A stretch of DNA of 64,000 nt from Rhizobium sp. CIAT894 (GTDB taxonomy: Bacteria > Pseudomonadota > Alphaproteobacteria > Rhizobiales > Rhizobiaceae). Shown here piece after piece: positions 17,486-25,837 of the stretch (its first letter is position 1; each line of letters starts with the position of its first letter). Location of the stretch: positions 372,001 to 436,000 of the forward strand of contig NZ_CP020951.1 in assembly GCF_000172795.2 (NCBI RefSeq). Direction: 5' to 3'. The notes beneath the pieces are model-generated. The model was given only the letters and a program-made list of their open reading frames with translations. It ran no database searches and was not told the DNA's origin. Both the position numbers and the translations under genes were made by a program.

Positions 17486-18349
17486 GTGAAAGATAGCCGC
17501 CTCTCGGTTTACAGCTTTTTGTCCGCATCCCCCTCTGCTCTCATGTCGCAGTCGATCGATTTGGGGTTCGGGCGATCGGCGGCCCTCTGGAGCAATGGCA
17601 GCGACAGGATGAGCTATGAGCGGCCGGACGGACATACGTTCAGCCTCTATCTCACCGGCGGCGCCGGAACGCGCCGTCTGGATGGCAGCCCCGCGGCGCG
17701 GGGCCGGCCCGGAGCCTTGTGCATCATGCCGCAGGGGCACTCGTCCGAATGGGAAATCACCGACCCCTTCGAATTCGTCCATCTCTACGTTCCGGACGAT
17801 CAGATGCGCCGGATGTTTGCCGAGACGTTTGACCGCGATTCCAGGCTTATGGTCCTTCCCGAAGCGACCTTCGCGGATGCACCCGCCCTGGCGCGCACGC
17901 TTCGGCAGATGACGAAAGCGATGTCGGCCGGCGACCATCTGTCGGCTGAAGAAGCAATGACGCAGACGATCAAGGATTTCTTCGTTGATCCGCGTTACGG
18001 AGGGATGCGTTCCCGCACAATCAGCGGCGGGCTCGCTCCTCATATCAGGCGCCGGATCGTGGACTATATCGAGGCCCATCTCGACGAGACGATCCGCTTG
18101 CAGGATCTGGCAGCCATCGGGCAGCTCAGCGCCTTTCATTTTCAGCGGATGTTCCGGGCAAGCTATGGTGTGTCCCCGCATGGCTGGGTGGCCCACCGGC
18201 GTGTCGAGCGTGCCAAGTCGATGCTATCAGGCACGGAACCCATCGCGCAGATCGCTTCGGCCTGCGGCTTCAGCAGCCAGAGCCACATGACCCGGGCATT
18301 CAAGCTGGGCACCGGCGTCACGCCCTCTGCCTACCGGCAGCGACCGTGA
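17486..18349 (+). CDS. AraC-family transcriptional regulator
   Basis: A 287-residue regulator starting at GTG with GAGGAAG upstream. The C-terminal AraC domain (about 185-285) has both helix-turn-helix units: IRLQDLAAIGQLSAFHFQRMF and IAQIASACGFSSQSHMTRAF, followed by the family ending GVTPSAYR. The N-terminal sensing domain carries MPQGHSSEWEI. It is divergent from the EamA transporter and is its likely regulator. Its 3' end lies 12 bp from the convergent oxidoreductase gene. Confidence 0.88.
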   Translation: MKDSRLSVYSFLSASPSALMSQSIDLGFGRSAALWSNGSDRMSYERPDGHTFSLYLTGGAGTRRLDGSPAARGRPGALCIMPQGHSSEWEITDPFEFVHLYVPDDQMRRMFAETFDRDSRLMVLPEATFADAPALARTLRQMTKAMSAGDHLSAEEAMTQTIKDFFVDPRYGGMRSRTISGGLAPHIRRRIVDYIEAHLDETIRLQDLAAIGQLSAFHFQRMFRASYGVSPHGWVAHRRVERAKSMLSGTEPIAQIASACGFSSQSHMTRAFKLGTGVTPSAYRQRP

Positions 18350-18361
18350 CGCGCCTCTACC

Positions 18362-19363
18362 TCACTTCACCGCGATGACGACCTTGCCTTTCGAACGTCC
18401 CGTTTCCACATAGGTCAGCGCCTCGTTGGTCTTCTCGAATTGGAAGGTCCGGTCGATGACGGGGCGGATGGCGCCCGCCTCGATCAGCGCGGTGATCTTG
18501 CCGAGCTGCGCGCCGTTTGCCGTCATGAAGAGGAAGGAATAGCCGATCCCCTGGCGTTTCGATTTCCGCCGGATGCCGAAGCTCAACAAGCGCATGACCT
18601 GCTGCAGCGGCCAGCCGAGGCCGTTTTCCCTGGCGAAATCGGGATCGGGCGGACCCGATATCGAGATCAGCTTGCCGCCGGGCTTGAGGACGGCGAGCGA
18701 TTTCTCCAGCGTGTCCTTGCCGAGGCTGTTCAGCACGACGTCATAGCCCTTCAGCAGCTTTTCGAAGTCGTCCTTCTTGTAATCGACCACCACGTCGGCG
18801 CCGAGGCTTTTCACCAGATCGACGTTTGCCGTGCTCACTGTCGTCGCCACATGGGCGCCGAGATGTTTGGCAAGCTGGATCGCGATGGTGCCGACGCCGC
18901 CGGAGCCTGCATGGATCAGCACCCTCTGCCCTTTCTGCAGCTTGGCGCGCTCGACCAGCGCCTGCCATGCGGTCAGTGCCGCAAGCGGAATGGATGCGGC
19001 CTCTTCCATGCCGAGATTGGCGGGCTTCAACGCGAGATCGGCAGCGTCGATGGCAATATACTCCGCGAACGTGCCGATGCGATCCTGACCGGGCCGTGCG
19101 TAGACCTGGTCGCCGGGTTTGAATTGGCGGACATTGGCGCCCACCCGCGCCACGACGCCGGCGACATCATTGCCGAGCACCAACGGAAGCCGGTACGGCA
19201 GGATCAGCTTGAACTCTCCGTCCCGGATCTTGGCATCCAGCGGGTTGACGCTGGCGGCATGGATATCGACCATGACGTCATTCTCGCGCAGCTGCGGTTC
19301 AGGGCTCTGGCCGAGCCTCAGGGCGCCGCCTTTCTTGTAACGATCGATCAGGAATGCTTTCAT
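18362..19363 (-). CDS. NADP-dependent zinc-independent quinone oxidoreductase-like MDR enzyme
   Basis: A 333-residue medium-chain dehydrogenase/reductase. The start at 19363 (MKAFLIDRYKKGGALRLG) matches the family N-terminus; the longer frame adds a non-homologous leader. LPLVLGNDVAGVVARVG, the cofactor motif HAGSGGVGTIAIQLAKHLGA at about 150-170 and GADVVVDYK are characteristic. The catalytic zinc cysteine is replaced in the NDVAG motif, so this is the quinone-reductase (QOR/YhdH) type. A divergent HxlR regulator lies 188 bp away. HxlR proteins often control such reductases in response to electrophiles. Confidence 0.87.
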   Translation of the reverse strand: MKAFLIDRYKKGGALRLGQSPEPQLRENDVMVDIHAASVNPLDAKIRDGEFKLILPYRLPLVLGNDVAGVVARVGANVRQFKPGDQVYARPGQDRIGTFAEYIAIDAADLALKPANLGMEEAASIPLAALTAWQALVERAKLQKGQRVLIHAGSGGVGTIAIQLAKHLGAHVATTVSTANVDLVKSLGADVVVDYKKDDFEKLLKGYDVVLNSLGKDTLEKSLAVLKPGGKLISISGPPDPDFARENGLGWPLQQVMRLLSFGIRRKSKRQGIGYSFLFMTANGAQLGKITALIEAGAIRPVIDRTFQFEKTNEALTYVETGRSKGKVVIAVK

Positions 19364-19510
19364 GGGACGAACTTTCGTTTCTATGAGGAGCCGGTGGCGC
19401 GGCAATGCAGGTTCAATCGGGAAGCCGGTTGAAACCAGGCAATGCCGGGTTCTCTCCTGCTCGTCGACGCGCCTTCGTTTTATCGTGGAACATCCATGCG
19501 CAATCTGTTA

Positions 19511-19525
19511 CTATCAAATCGATAG
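19511..19525. promoter_or_regulatory. Candidate HxlR operator
   Basis: CTATCAAATCGATAG is an inverted repeat (CTATC/GATAG) 27 bp before the HxlR start, in a divergent promoter that is AT-rich. A second GATATCGATAT-like element overlaps the ribosome-site region. Binding by HxlR is inference. Confidence 0.35.
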
Positions 19526-19551
19526 CAAGTCACTACTAAAAAGATATCGAT

Positions 19552-20028
19552 ATGAAGAATCTTTCGGAACAGCCGTGCCTGATCGCCCGCAGCCTGGCGC
19601 TTGTCGGCGATGCGTGGAGCATGTTGATCATGCGCGACGCCCATGCGGGGCTGACCCGCTTCGATGATTTTCGAAAAAGCCTCGGCATCGCCCCGACCAT
19701 GTTGACGGGGCGGCTGTCATCGCTGACAGAGGAAGGGCTGCTGCAAAAACGCCGCTATTCCGAGCGTCCGCCGCGCGACGAATATGTGCTGACGGAAGCC
19801 GGCCGCGACTTTCTGCCGGTGCTGTTTGCGATCGGCGCCTGGGGCCGCAAACACCGCGGCGGCGGTGACGTCACCCGCTTCTTCGACGCCGAGACCAGAA
19901 CGGAGATCGATCCGGTGACCATCGACCGGGCGACTGGCGCTCCTGTTGGAACCCGTCCTATCCGTGTCGCCGCACCCGGCTGTAAGCCGCCCGCCGCGGA
20001 TGACGCTGGCTCCGGCAGTTCCGCTTGA
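19552..20028 (+). CDS. HxlR-family transcriptional regulator
   Basis: A 158-residue winged-helix regulator. CLIARSLALVGDAWSMLIMRDAHAG is the HxlR N-terminus. FDDFRKSLGIAPTMLTGRLSSL is the recognition region, followed by the wing (KRRYSERPPRDEYVLTEAG). It has one conserved cysteine near the N-terminus (C8), a position used for redox or electrophile sensing in some relatives. It is divergent from the quinone-reductase-like gene and probably controls it. The C-terminal 40 residues are low-complexity. Confidence 0.88.
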   Translation: MKNLSEQPCLIARSLALVGDAWSMLIMRDAHAGLTRFDDFRKSLGIAPTMLTGRLSSLTEEGLLQKRRYSERPPRDEYVLTEAGRDFLPVLFAIGAWGRKHRGGGDVTRFFDAETRTEIDPVTIDRATGAPVGTRPIRVAAPGCKPPAADDAGSGSSA

Positions 20029-20040
20029 AGCGATGCCGGC

Positions 20041-20076
20041 ATCCTTGCCATCGCCGCCTCCCGCGATGGCAAGGAT
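20041..20076. terminator. Hairpin between convergent genes
   Basis: ATCCTTGCCATCGC at 20041-20054 pairs perfectly with GCGATGGCAAGGAT at 20063-20076 around an 8-base loop. It lies in the 82-bp gap between the convergent HxlR and GH20 genes. There is no clear T-tract on either side, so it is a terminator-like or RNA-stabilising hairpin rather than a classical terminator. Confidence 0.55.
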
Positions 20077-20110
20077 AGTCCGCAAATCACAGCTCGGCCC
20101 AATCCGAGCG

Positions 20111-22138
20111 CTACGACTGTTGCAGCCCGTAAAGCAGCGGCATCAGCCCTGCGAGCGCCTTGAAGCGTTCCCATGACTTGGCGGACGGCTTCGTCCAGCC
20201 GGTTTCGGCAAGTCCGGAGATACGCGGAAAAACCAGGCGGTCGAACACGGCGCGATCCGTCATCGGTTCGGACCAGATGCAGGCCTGGATGCCGAGGAGT
20301 TTCTGTTTCTGCGCTGCCGTCCAGCCACTGAGCGGATCGAAATTATAGAGCTTTTCGGCGTCTGATGTTCCCGCCCAGCTGGCGCCGGGCTCGTCCCAGT
20401 CCGGCCGCAGCGCCATGTCGAGGTAATAGACCTGCCCGGGGCAGACGACCATGTCGTAGCCGCGTTCGGCAAGTTCGGCCGAGACTTCGACATTGCGCCA
20501 GCTGCAGAGGTAGCTCTTGGATTTGTCGATGACATCGCCATGGGCCGCCTCTTCCCAGCCGCCGGTGATGCAGCCCTTGCTCGCCAGGAAGCGTTGCACC
20601 CGTTCGAGGAACTCCGCCTGCAGGATGGCCGCACCCGAACCGTGGATATCGTCAGCGCCATGCGTATTGGTGACGACGTTCAGCCGCTTGGCATGGGCAT
20701 CGGCAACCGCGTCGCCGGCCACAGTGCGAAGGCGGTCGAGCGCTGCCGGTGAGCCGGACCACGCCCCGAGCGGCACCTCGTCGGCGCCGAGATGGATCAC
20801 CTTGAACGGGAAGAGCTCGATGAGTTCCGTCAGGATGGTCTCGACGATCTCGTAGGTCTTCTCAAGCGCCGGATTGATGCAATTGTCGGGAAAGCCCTGA
20901 ACCGAATAATAGCTGCCGAGCTCGGCCGGATCGCGCAGCTCGGGTATCGCCTGCTGCATGGCGTAACAATGGCCGGGCATGTCGATTTCAGGCACGATCT
21001 CGACGCCGAAGCTCTTTGCCTCAGCGACGATCTCGCGGATGACTGATTTGGGATAATAACCGCCTGTGCGGGCCGGGCTGGACCCAAGCAGCGGCGGCAC
21101 GGCGAGGCCGTGGCCGCGCCAGGCGCCGATCTCGGTCAGCGTGGGATAGGCGTCGATCTCGACGCGCCAGGCCTCGTCGTCGGAAAGGTGCCAGTGGAAG
21201 CGGTTGAGCTTGTTCCAGGCCAGCACGGCGATCAGCTTCTTGACTTCGGCCGCGCCATAGAATTGGCGGGCGACATCGAGATGCAGCCCGCGCCAGCCCA
21301 TCGCCGGCTCGTCGACGATCTCGCCAGACGCCGGAAACTGGAAGGTTCCGGGATGCAGCCTGGCGCCGCGCCAGATCTGGCCGAGGGTTACCAGGCCGTA
21401 GAGAAAGCCGGTCCGGCTGCTTGCCTCGACGGTCAAGGTTTCCTCGTCGAAGCTCAGCCGATAGGCTTCGGGACCGAAGCCGGCGGCATCCTTGAGGATG
21501 ACCGGGACTGCGCCTTCCGCCTCGGTGCGCACGATGCCTTCGACGGCGAAGAGATGCTCCACCAGCGCCGCGAAACTTGCCGCCGCCGCCTCCCCTTCGC
21601 CACTCTGCGCCCGCGGCGCAAAACCGGCCGGCAAGGGACGGCGGGAGGTGACCGCCACGTGGTTCGGCCAGGGAATGATCGACACCTGAACCGGCGCATG
21701 AGCGGGAACCGGATAGATCTCGGCGCCACGCTTCAGGGTCGCATTGCTGACCGAAGAACGCGTCGGCTCGATGCTGAGCACGATGGCGCTGCCGTCGGAA
21801 AGTGCGAGATAAGCGCTCGTTGCGCCGTCCGTCCAATGGCGGAACTGCCAGCTCAGCGCGAAAACCGCAATCGTCCAGGTCTCGCCGGCGCCGAGAACGA
21901 AATCGGCCGGCGGCTGGAATTCGGTGAAATTGGAGAGCCGCTTCGAGACGGTGGCGCCTTCCACCCGCCCGGCCGGATCGACGCGGCCCGGGCCGCTGAC
22001 GCAGAGGGAGAAATGCGAGAGCGGCTCGCTGCCGAGGTTCTTGAGGCGCAGGACATAGGAGAATTCCTTGCCGTCGGCAGGCGGGTTCCAGAGAGTTTCT
22101 AGCCGCAGGGCCTTCGGTCGCAGTGTGGACATGGTCAC
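20111..22138 (-). CDS. GH20 beta-N-acetylhexosaminidase, cytosolic
   Basis: A 675-residue enzyme starting at GTG (22138) or ATG (22132), with AGGA upstream. An N-terminal domain (about 1-130) precedes a GH20b-like domain (about 140-270) and the GH20 barrel (from about 278). The barrel shows GWRGLHLDVARQF, LNRFHWHLSDDEAWRVEI, PEIDMPGH and the catalytic Asp-Glu pair D453-E454 in HLGADEV. The pair removes terminal beta-linked GlcNAc by substrate-assisted catalysis. No signal peptide is seen, so substrates must be imported. It is the last gene of a six-gene unit behind a peptide-type ABC importer, arguing for uptake of chito-oligosaccharides and cleavage inside the cell. Confidence 0.92.
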   Translation of the reverse strand: MTMSTLRPKALRLETLWNPPADGKEFSYVLRLKNLGSEPLSHFSLCVSGPGRVDPAGRVEGATVSKRLSNFTEFQPPADFVLGAGETWTIAVFALSWQFRHWTDGATSAYLALSDGSAIVLSIEPTRSSVSNATLKRGAEIYPVPAHAPVQVSIIPWPNHVAVTSRRPLPAGFAPRAQSGEGEAAAASFAALVEHLFAVEGIVRTEAEGAVPVILKDAAGFGPEAYRLSFDEETLTVEASSRTGFLYGLVTLGQIWRGARLHPGTFQFPASGEIVDEPAMGWRGLHLDVARQFYGAAEVKKLIAVLAWNKLNRFHWHLSDDEAWRVEIDAYPTLTEIGAWRGHGLAVPPLLGSSPARTGGYYPKSVIREIVAEAKSFGVEIVPEIDMPGHCYAMQQAIPELRDPAELGSYYSVQGFPDNCINPALEKTYEIVETILTELIELFPFKVIHLGADEVPLGAWSGSPAALDRLRTVAGDAVADAHAKRLNVVTNTHGADDIHGSGAAILQAEFLERVQRFLASKGCITGGWEEAAHGDVIDKSKSYLCSWRNVEVSAELAERGYDMVVCPGQVYYLDMALRPDWDEPGASWAGTSDAEKLYNFDPLSGWTAAQKQKLLGIQACIWSEPMTDRAVFDRLVFPRISGLAETGWTKPSAKSWERFKALAGLMPLLYGLQQS

Positions 22139-22183
22139 TCTTTCCTTTTGAAGATTGGCCTCTTGAGAAGCGGGCTTTTGAAA

Positions 22184-23128
22184 TCAGCTCTTGTGCATTC
22201 CGGCATTGGAAACGCCGAGCGCGCGTATGAAGTGGTTGGGGCCGACCTGTTCGATCACGGCTGATTCAGGCCGGCTCAGCGCGCGCACCTTTTCCGCCTG
22301 TTCGAGGAAACGCGCGCTTCCGCCGGTCACGAACGGCCTGCTGCCATCCGGAACGGCGGAAAGCAGCAATCGCGTATAGGGATGGCTGGGATCGGAGAGA
22401 ACCTTTTCGGTGTCGCCCCATTCGACCATCTGGCCGGCAAACATCACGACGATCTCCTCGGCCACATGCGCCGCGGTTGCGATATCGTGGGTGATATAGA
22501 GCATGGCGAGGTCGTTTTCACGTTTCACCCTGGCGAGCAGATCGAGAATATCCTTGCGGATGGAAACGTCGAGCATCGAGGTCGGCTCGTCGGCGACCAG
22601 CACGCTCGGTGCGACGGCCAGCGCCCGGGCGATGTTGACGCGCTGCCGCTGGCCGCCGGAGAGTTCATGCGGGAATTTCTGCCTGGTCACGTCAGGCTCC
22701 AGCCCGACGCTTGCCAGCAGCCGGGCAATCTCCTCGGCAAGCGCCGTTCTGGCGCCGGTGGGCCGATGCAGTTGCAGCGGTCGCGCCAGATGATGGCTGA
22801 CGGTGAAGGCCGGGTTGAGCGATGAGAACGGATCCTGAAAGACCATCTGCACCTCCCTGCGGTAGCGATGCTCATCCCCGGTCTCGCCGCGGGCGGTCAG
22901 CTCCTGTCCGCGGAAAAACAGCCTGCCGCCGGTCGGTTTGTCCAGGCGCGCGATGATGCGGGCGCAGGTCGTCTTGCCGCAGCCGGATTCGCCGACGAGC
23001 GCCAATGCCCGGCCGGGAAAGAGCGAGAAGGATACGCCCTTCAGCGCCCGGACGGCACCGAAATCGCGCTTGATGTCCTCGAGCCGGATCACGGCTTCGG
23101 CGGTAACGGGATTTGCCTCCGCTTTCAT
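22184..23128 (-). CDS. Peptide-type ABC importer ATP-binding subunit (DppF/OppF-like)
   Basis: A 314-residue ATPase. Walker A GESGCGKTT, Q-loop MVFQDPFSSLNP, signature LSGGQRQRVNIARAL, Walker B VLVADEPTSMLD and the switch His in TITHD-type YITHDIA are all present. The C-terminal extension is typical of the Opp/Dpp class (oligo_HPY region), with SHPYTRLLLSAVPDG. It overlaps the upstream ATPase gene by 4 bp. It powers import by the two permeases upstream. In this operon the cargo is probably a chito-oligosaccharide rather than a peptide. Confidence 0.92.
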   Translation of the reverse strand: MKAEANPVTAEAVIRLEDIKRDFGAVRALKGVSFSLFPGRALALVGESGCGKTTCARIIARLDKPTGGRLFFRGQELTARGETGDEHRYRREVQMVFQDPFSSLNPAFTVSHHLARPLQLHRPTGARTALAEEIARLLASVGLEPDVTRQKFPHELSGGQRQRVNIARALAVAPSVLVADEPTSMLDVSIRKDILDLLARVKRENDLAMLYITHDIATAAHVAEEIVVMFAGQMVEWGDTEKVLSDPSHPYTRLLLSAVPDGSRPFVTGGSARFLEQAEKVRALSRPESAVIEQVGPNHFIRALGVSNAGMHKS

Positions 23129-23940
23129 GCCATGAGCTCCGATAGATGCGGATTGCCGGGAAGCTGTGGAATGGCGTTCCAGAGCTTGCGCGTATAGTCG
23201 TGCTTCGGCGCATGGGCGACCTGGCTGACGTCACCCACTTCGACGAGCTCGCCCTTCAGCATGACGCCGATGCGCCGGCAGAGCTGCGCCATCAGGTGCA
23301 GGTCATGGGTGATGAAGAGCACGGAGAAGCCGTAGGTCCGCTGCAGGTCGACAACCTGTTCGAGGATCTCCCGCTGCACCACCACGTCGAGCGCCGTCGT
23401 CGGCTCGTCCATGATGATGAGTTCTGGTCTGAGCGCAAGGCAGATCGCGATGACGATGCGCTGGCGCATGCCGCCGGAAAACTGGTGCGGGTAATCGCCG
23501 ATGCGATGGGTGGGAATGCCGACGAGACGGAACATCTCTTCGGCCCGCGCTCGGGATTCCGCCTGCGAGCAGCCGGTGTGCCGGCGCAGGACGTCGTGGA
23601 ACTGCGCCTCGACCCGCATCAGCGGATTGAGCGAATTCATCGCGCTCTGGAAGACCATGCCGATGCGCTTCCAGCGGATCGTCTGCAGCTCGCGTTCCGG
23701 CAGTCTGAGCAGATCCTGCCCGGTGAGGCGGATGCTGCCGCCGCTGATCCAGGCGGGCGCCTTGGAAAGACGGGTGATCGCATAGGCGATCGTGCTCTTG
23801 CCGCAGCCGGATTCACCGGCAAGCCCGAAGATTTCGCCGCGGCCGATCGTGAAGGAGACGTCCTTGACGGCGCGGAATTCTCCCTTGTCGACGAGGTAGT
23901 CGACATTGAGCTTTTCGATTTCCAGCAGATTGTCGCTCAT
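23125..23940 (-). CDS. Peptide-type ABC importer ATP-binding subunit (DppD/OppD-like)
   Basis: A 271-residue ATPase starting MSDNLLEIEKLNVDY, with its ATG overlapping the stop of the permease gene (ATGA). Walker A GESGCGKST, MVFQSAMNSLNP, signature FSGGMRQRIVIAICLA, Walker B LIIMDEPTTALD and FITHDLHLM are intact. It pairs with the next ATPase to form the heterodimeric motor. A longer frame extends upstream into the permease gene but is only an overlap artefact. Confidence 0.92.
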   Translation of the reverse strand: MSDNLLEIEKLNVDYLVDKGEFRAVKDVSFTIGRGEIFGLAGESGCGKSTIAYAITRLSKAPAWISGGSIRLTGQDLLRLPERELQTIRWKRIGMVFQSAMNSLNPLMRVEAQFHDVLRRHTGCSQAESRARAEEMFRLVGIPTHRIGDYPHQFSGGMRQRIVIAICLALRPELIIMDEPTTALDVVVQREILEQVVDLQRTYGFSVLFITHDLHLMAQLCRRIGVMLKGELVEVGDVSQVAHAPKHDYTRKLWNAIPQLPGNPHLSELMA

Positions 23941-24842
23941 CGGCCAAGCTCCAGTTCCCGGTTGCGGGCGCGGTTGAGGCGGAACCAGCGGGTCAGCGCC
24001 GGGCCGGAGCGCAGTTGCGGATTGGCAATCTCGTCGAAGGTGAAATTCAACAGCGCAAGCCCAAGGCCGGTCAGCGCGATGCCGAGCGCCGGCACTCCGA
24101 TGTCCCACCAGGCGCCGACCATGATCGCCGAGGAGTTCTGGGCATTGTAGAGCATCGTGCCCCAGGAGACTTTCAGGGGATCGCCGAAGCCGAGATATTC
24201 GAGCGTCGTCTGGGCAACGATCGCGTAGATGATGCTGCCGACGAGGTTGATGCCGATCAGCGTCGTCAGGTTCGGCAGGACTTCCACGAAGATGATGCGC
24301 CAGGCCGGCTCGCCGATCATCTTCGACGCGGTGACGAAATCGCGATTGCGCAGCGCCATCGTCTGCGACCGCGTCATGCGGGCGCCCCACGGCCAGGAGG
24401 TCAGCGCGATGATCGTCATGATCGTCATCGGCCCCACCGTGCCGGCGAAGGAGGCGAGCAGGATCAAGAGCGGCATATTCGGGATGACGAGCACGGCATT
24501 CGTCGCGAGGTCGAGACAGGCATCCGTCCTGCCGCCGGCGTAACCGGCGATAAGCCCGATGGCGGTGCCGAGAACGGTGATGGCAATACCCGTGACAAAA
24601 CCGACCGAGAGAGAGCTGCGGGCGCCCCAGACGAACTGGCGATAGACGTCCCGCCCCATTTTGGTGGTGCCGAGAACATGTTCGATCGACGGCGGCTGGT
24701 GCGAACGTCCGACACGCGCTCCGGGCTCGCCGGGTGCAACGAGCGGCGCAAACAGCGCCATCAGCCACAGGACGGCGATGATGATCAGGCCGGCGAGCGC
24801 CTTTTTCTGCTTGAGGACGGGCCATAGCGCAAAATTCATCAC
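23937..24842 (-). CDS. Peptide-type ABC importer permease (DppC-like)
   Basis: A 301-residue inner-membrane protein with about six helices. It has the OppC-type N-terminal helix (AGLIIIAVLWLMALFAPL) and LGTTKMGRDVYRQFVWGARSSL, the conserved start of the transport domain. The EAA loop region is FVTASKMIGEPAWRIIFVEVLPN. It overlaps its neighbours by 4 bp on each side, showing tight translational coupling with the other permease and the first ATPase. Confidence 0.91.
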   Translation of the reverse strand: MMNFALWPVLKQKKALAGLIIIAVLWLMALFAPLVAPGEPGARVGRSHQPPSIEHVLGTTKMGRDVYRQFVWGARSSLSVGFVTGIAITVLGTAIGLIAGYAGGRTDACLDLATNAVLVIPNMPLLILLASFAGTVGPMTIMTIIALTSWPWGARMTRSQTMALRNRDFVTASKMIGEPAWRIIFVEVLPNLTTLIGINLVGSIIYAIVAQTTLEYLGFGDPLKVSWGTMLYNAQNSSAIMVGAWWDIGVPALGIALTGLGLALLNFTFDEIANPQLRSGPALTRWFRLNRARNRELELGR

Positions 24843-25819
24843 GCAGCCTCCCGCAATCTCGGATCGACGAGCCCGTAAATCATGTCGACCAGGAAATTGG
24901 CGCCGAGGGTCGCGAGTGTCATCAGCAGCAGCTGGCCCTGGATGACCGGGTAATCGCGGGCGATGCTCGCGGTATAAAGCGTCAGTCCGAGGCCGGGATA
25001 GTTGAAGACGATCTCGGTGACGATCGAACCGCCGAAGACGGCGCCGAGCATCAGCGCCAGATTGGTGAGAACGGGAAGCATCGCATTGCGGGCGCCATAG
25101 CCGAACATCACGGTGAGGTGGCTCAGCCCCTTGGCGCGGCCCATGGTCACATAGTCCTCGCCGAGCACCGAGATCATCGACGAGCGCATCGTCGTCTGGA
25201 ATTCGCCGATCAGAAACGGCGAGAGCGTCAGCACCGGCAGGATCGCATGGGCGAAGACGCTGCCGACAAAGGTGAAATTGAAGGCGGGATCGAGATTGGG
25301 ATCATAGGCATAGCCCACAGGAAACCAGCGCAGCGAAACCGCGAAGACGAAAAGCGTCGTCAGCGCCACGATGACGGGCGGCACCGAAATCATGATCACC
25401 GAGAGCGGCGAGACGATCGTGTCGAAACGCCCGCCGCGGCGCCAGGCCGAAACCGCGCCCAGCACGACACCGACGCAGAGCGAGAAGATGATCGCTGTCG
25501 TCACCAGGAAGACGGTCCAGAGCGTCGAGCGGCCGAGAACCTGGACGACGGTCTGGGGATAATATTTGACCGAGACGCCGAGATCGAAGGTGGCAAGCCC
25601 CTTCAGATAATCGGCGAATTGCCAAAGCATCGGCTGGTCGACCGCGCCGAAGCGCGCCTTGATCGCCTCGACGGCGGCAGGCGTTGCCCGCGGGCCGAGC
25701 TGGGCGACCATGGCATCGACCGGGCTCCCCGGCATCAGCCGGGGAAGAATGAAGTTCACGACGATGGCGAAGGCCAGGGCGACCGCATAGACGCCGAGGC
25801 GCCGGCTCGAAATGCGCAT
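24839..25819 (-). CDS. Peptide-type ABC importer permease (DppB-like)
   Basis: A 326-residue membrane protein. ILPRLMPGSPVDAM in the first segment and YVTMGRAKGLSHLTVMFGYGARNAMLP, the EAA-type loop, are typical of DppB/OppB. About six transmembrane helices are seen. It forms the channel with the downstream DppC-like subunit and starts 19 bp after the binding-protein gene. Confidence 0.91.
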   Translation of the reverse strand: MRISSRRLGVYAVALAFAIVVNFILPRLMPGSPVDAMVAQLGPRATPAAVEAIKARFGAVDQPMLWQFADYLKGLATFDLGVSVKYYPQTVVQVLGRSTLWTVFLVTTAIIFSLCVGVVLGAVSAWRRGGRFDTIVSPLSVIMISVPPVIVALTTLFVFAVSLRWFPVGYAYDPNLDPAFNFTFVGSVFAHAILPVLTLSPFLIGEFQTTMRSSMISVLGEDYVTMGRAKGLSHLTVMFGYGARNAMLPVLTNLALMLGAVFGGSIVTEIVFNYPGLGLTLYTASIARDYPVIQGQLLLMTLATLGANFLVDMIYGLVDPRLREAA

Positions 25820-25837
25820 GTCCGCTCCCCGCGAGGC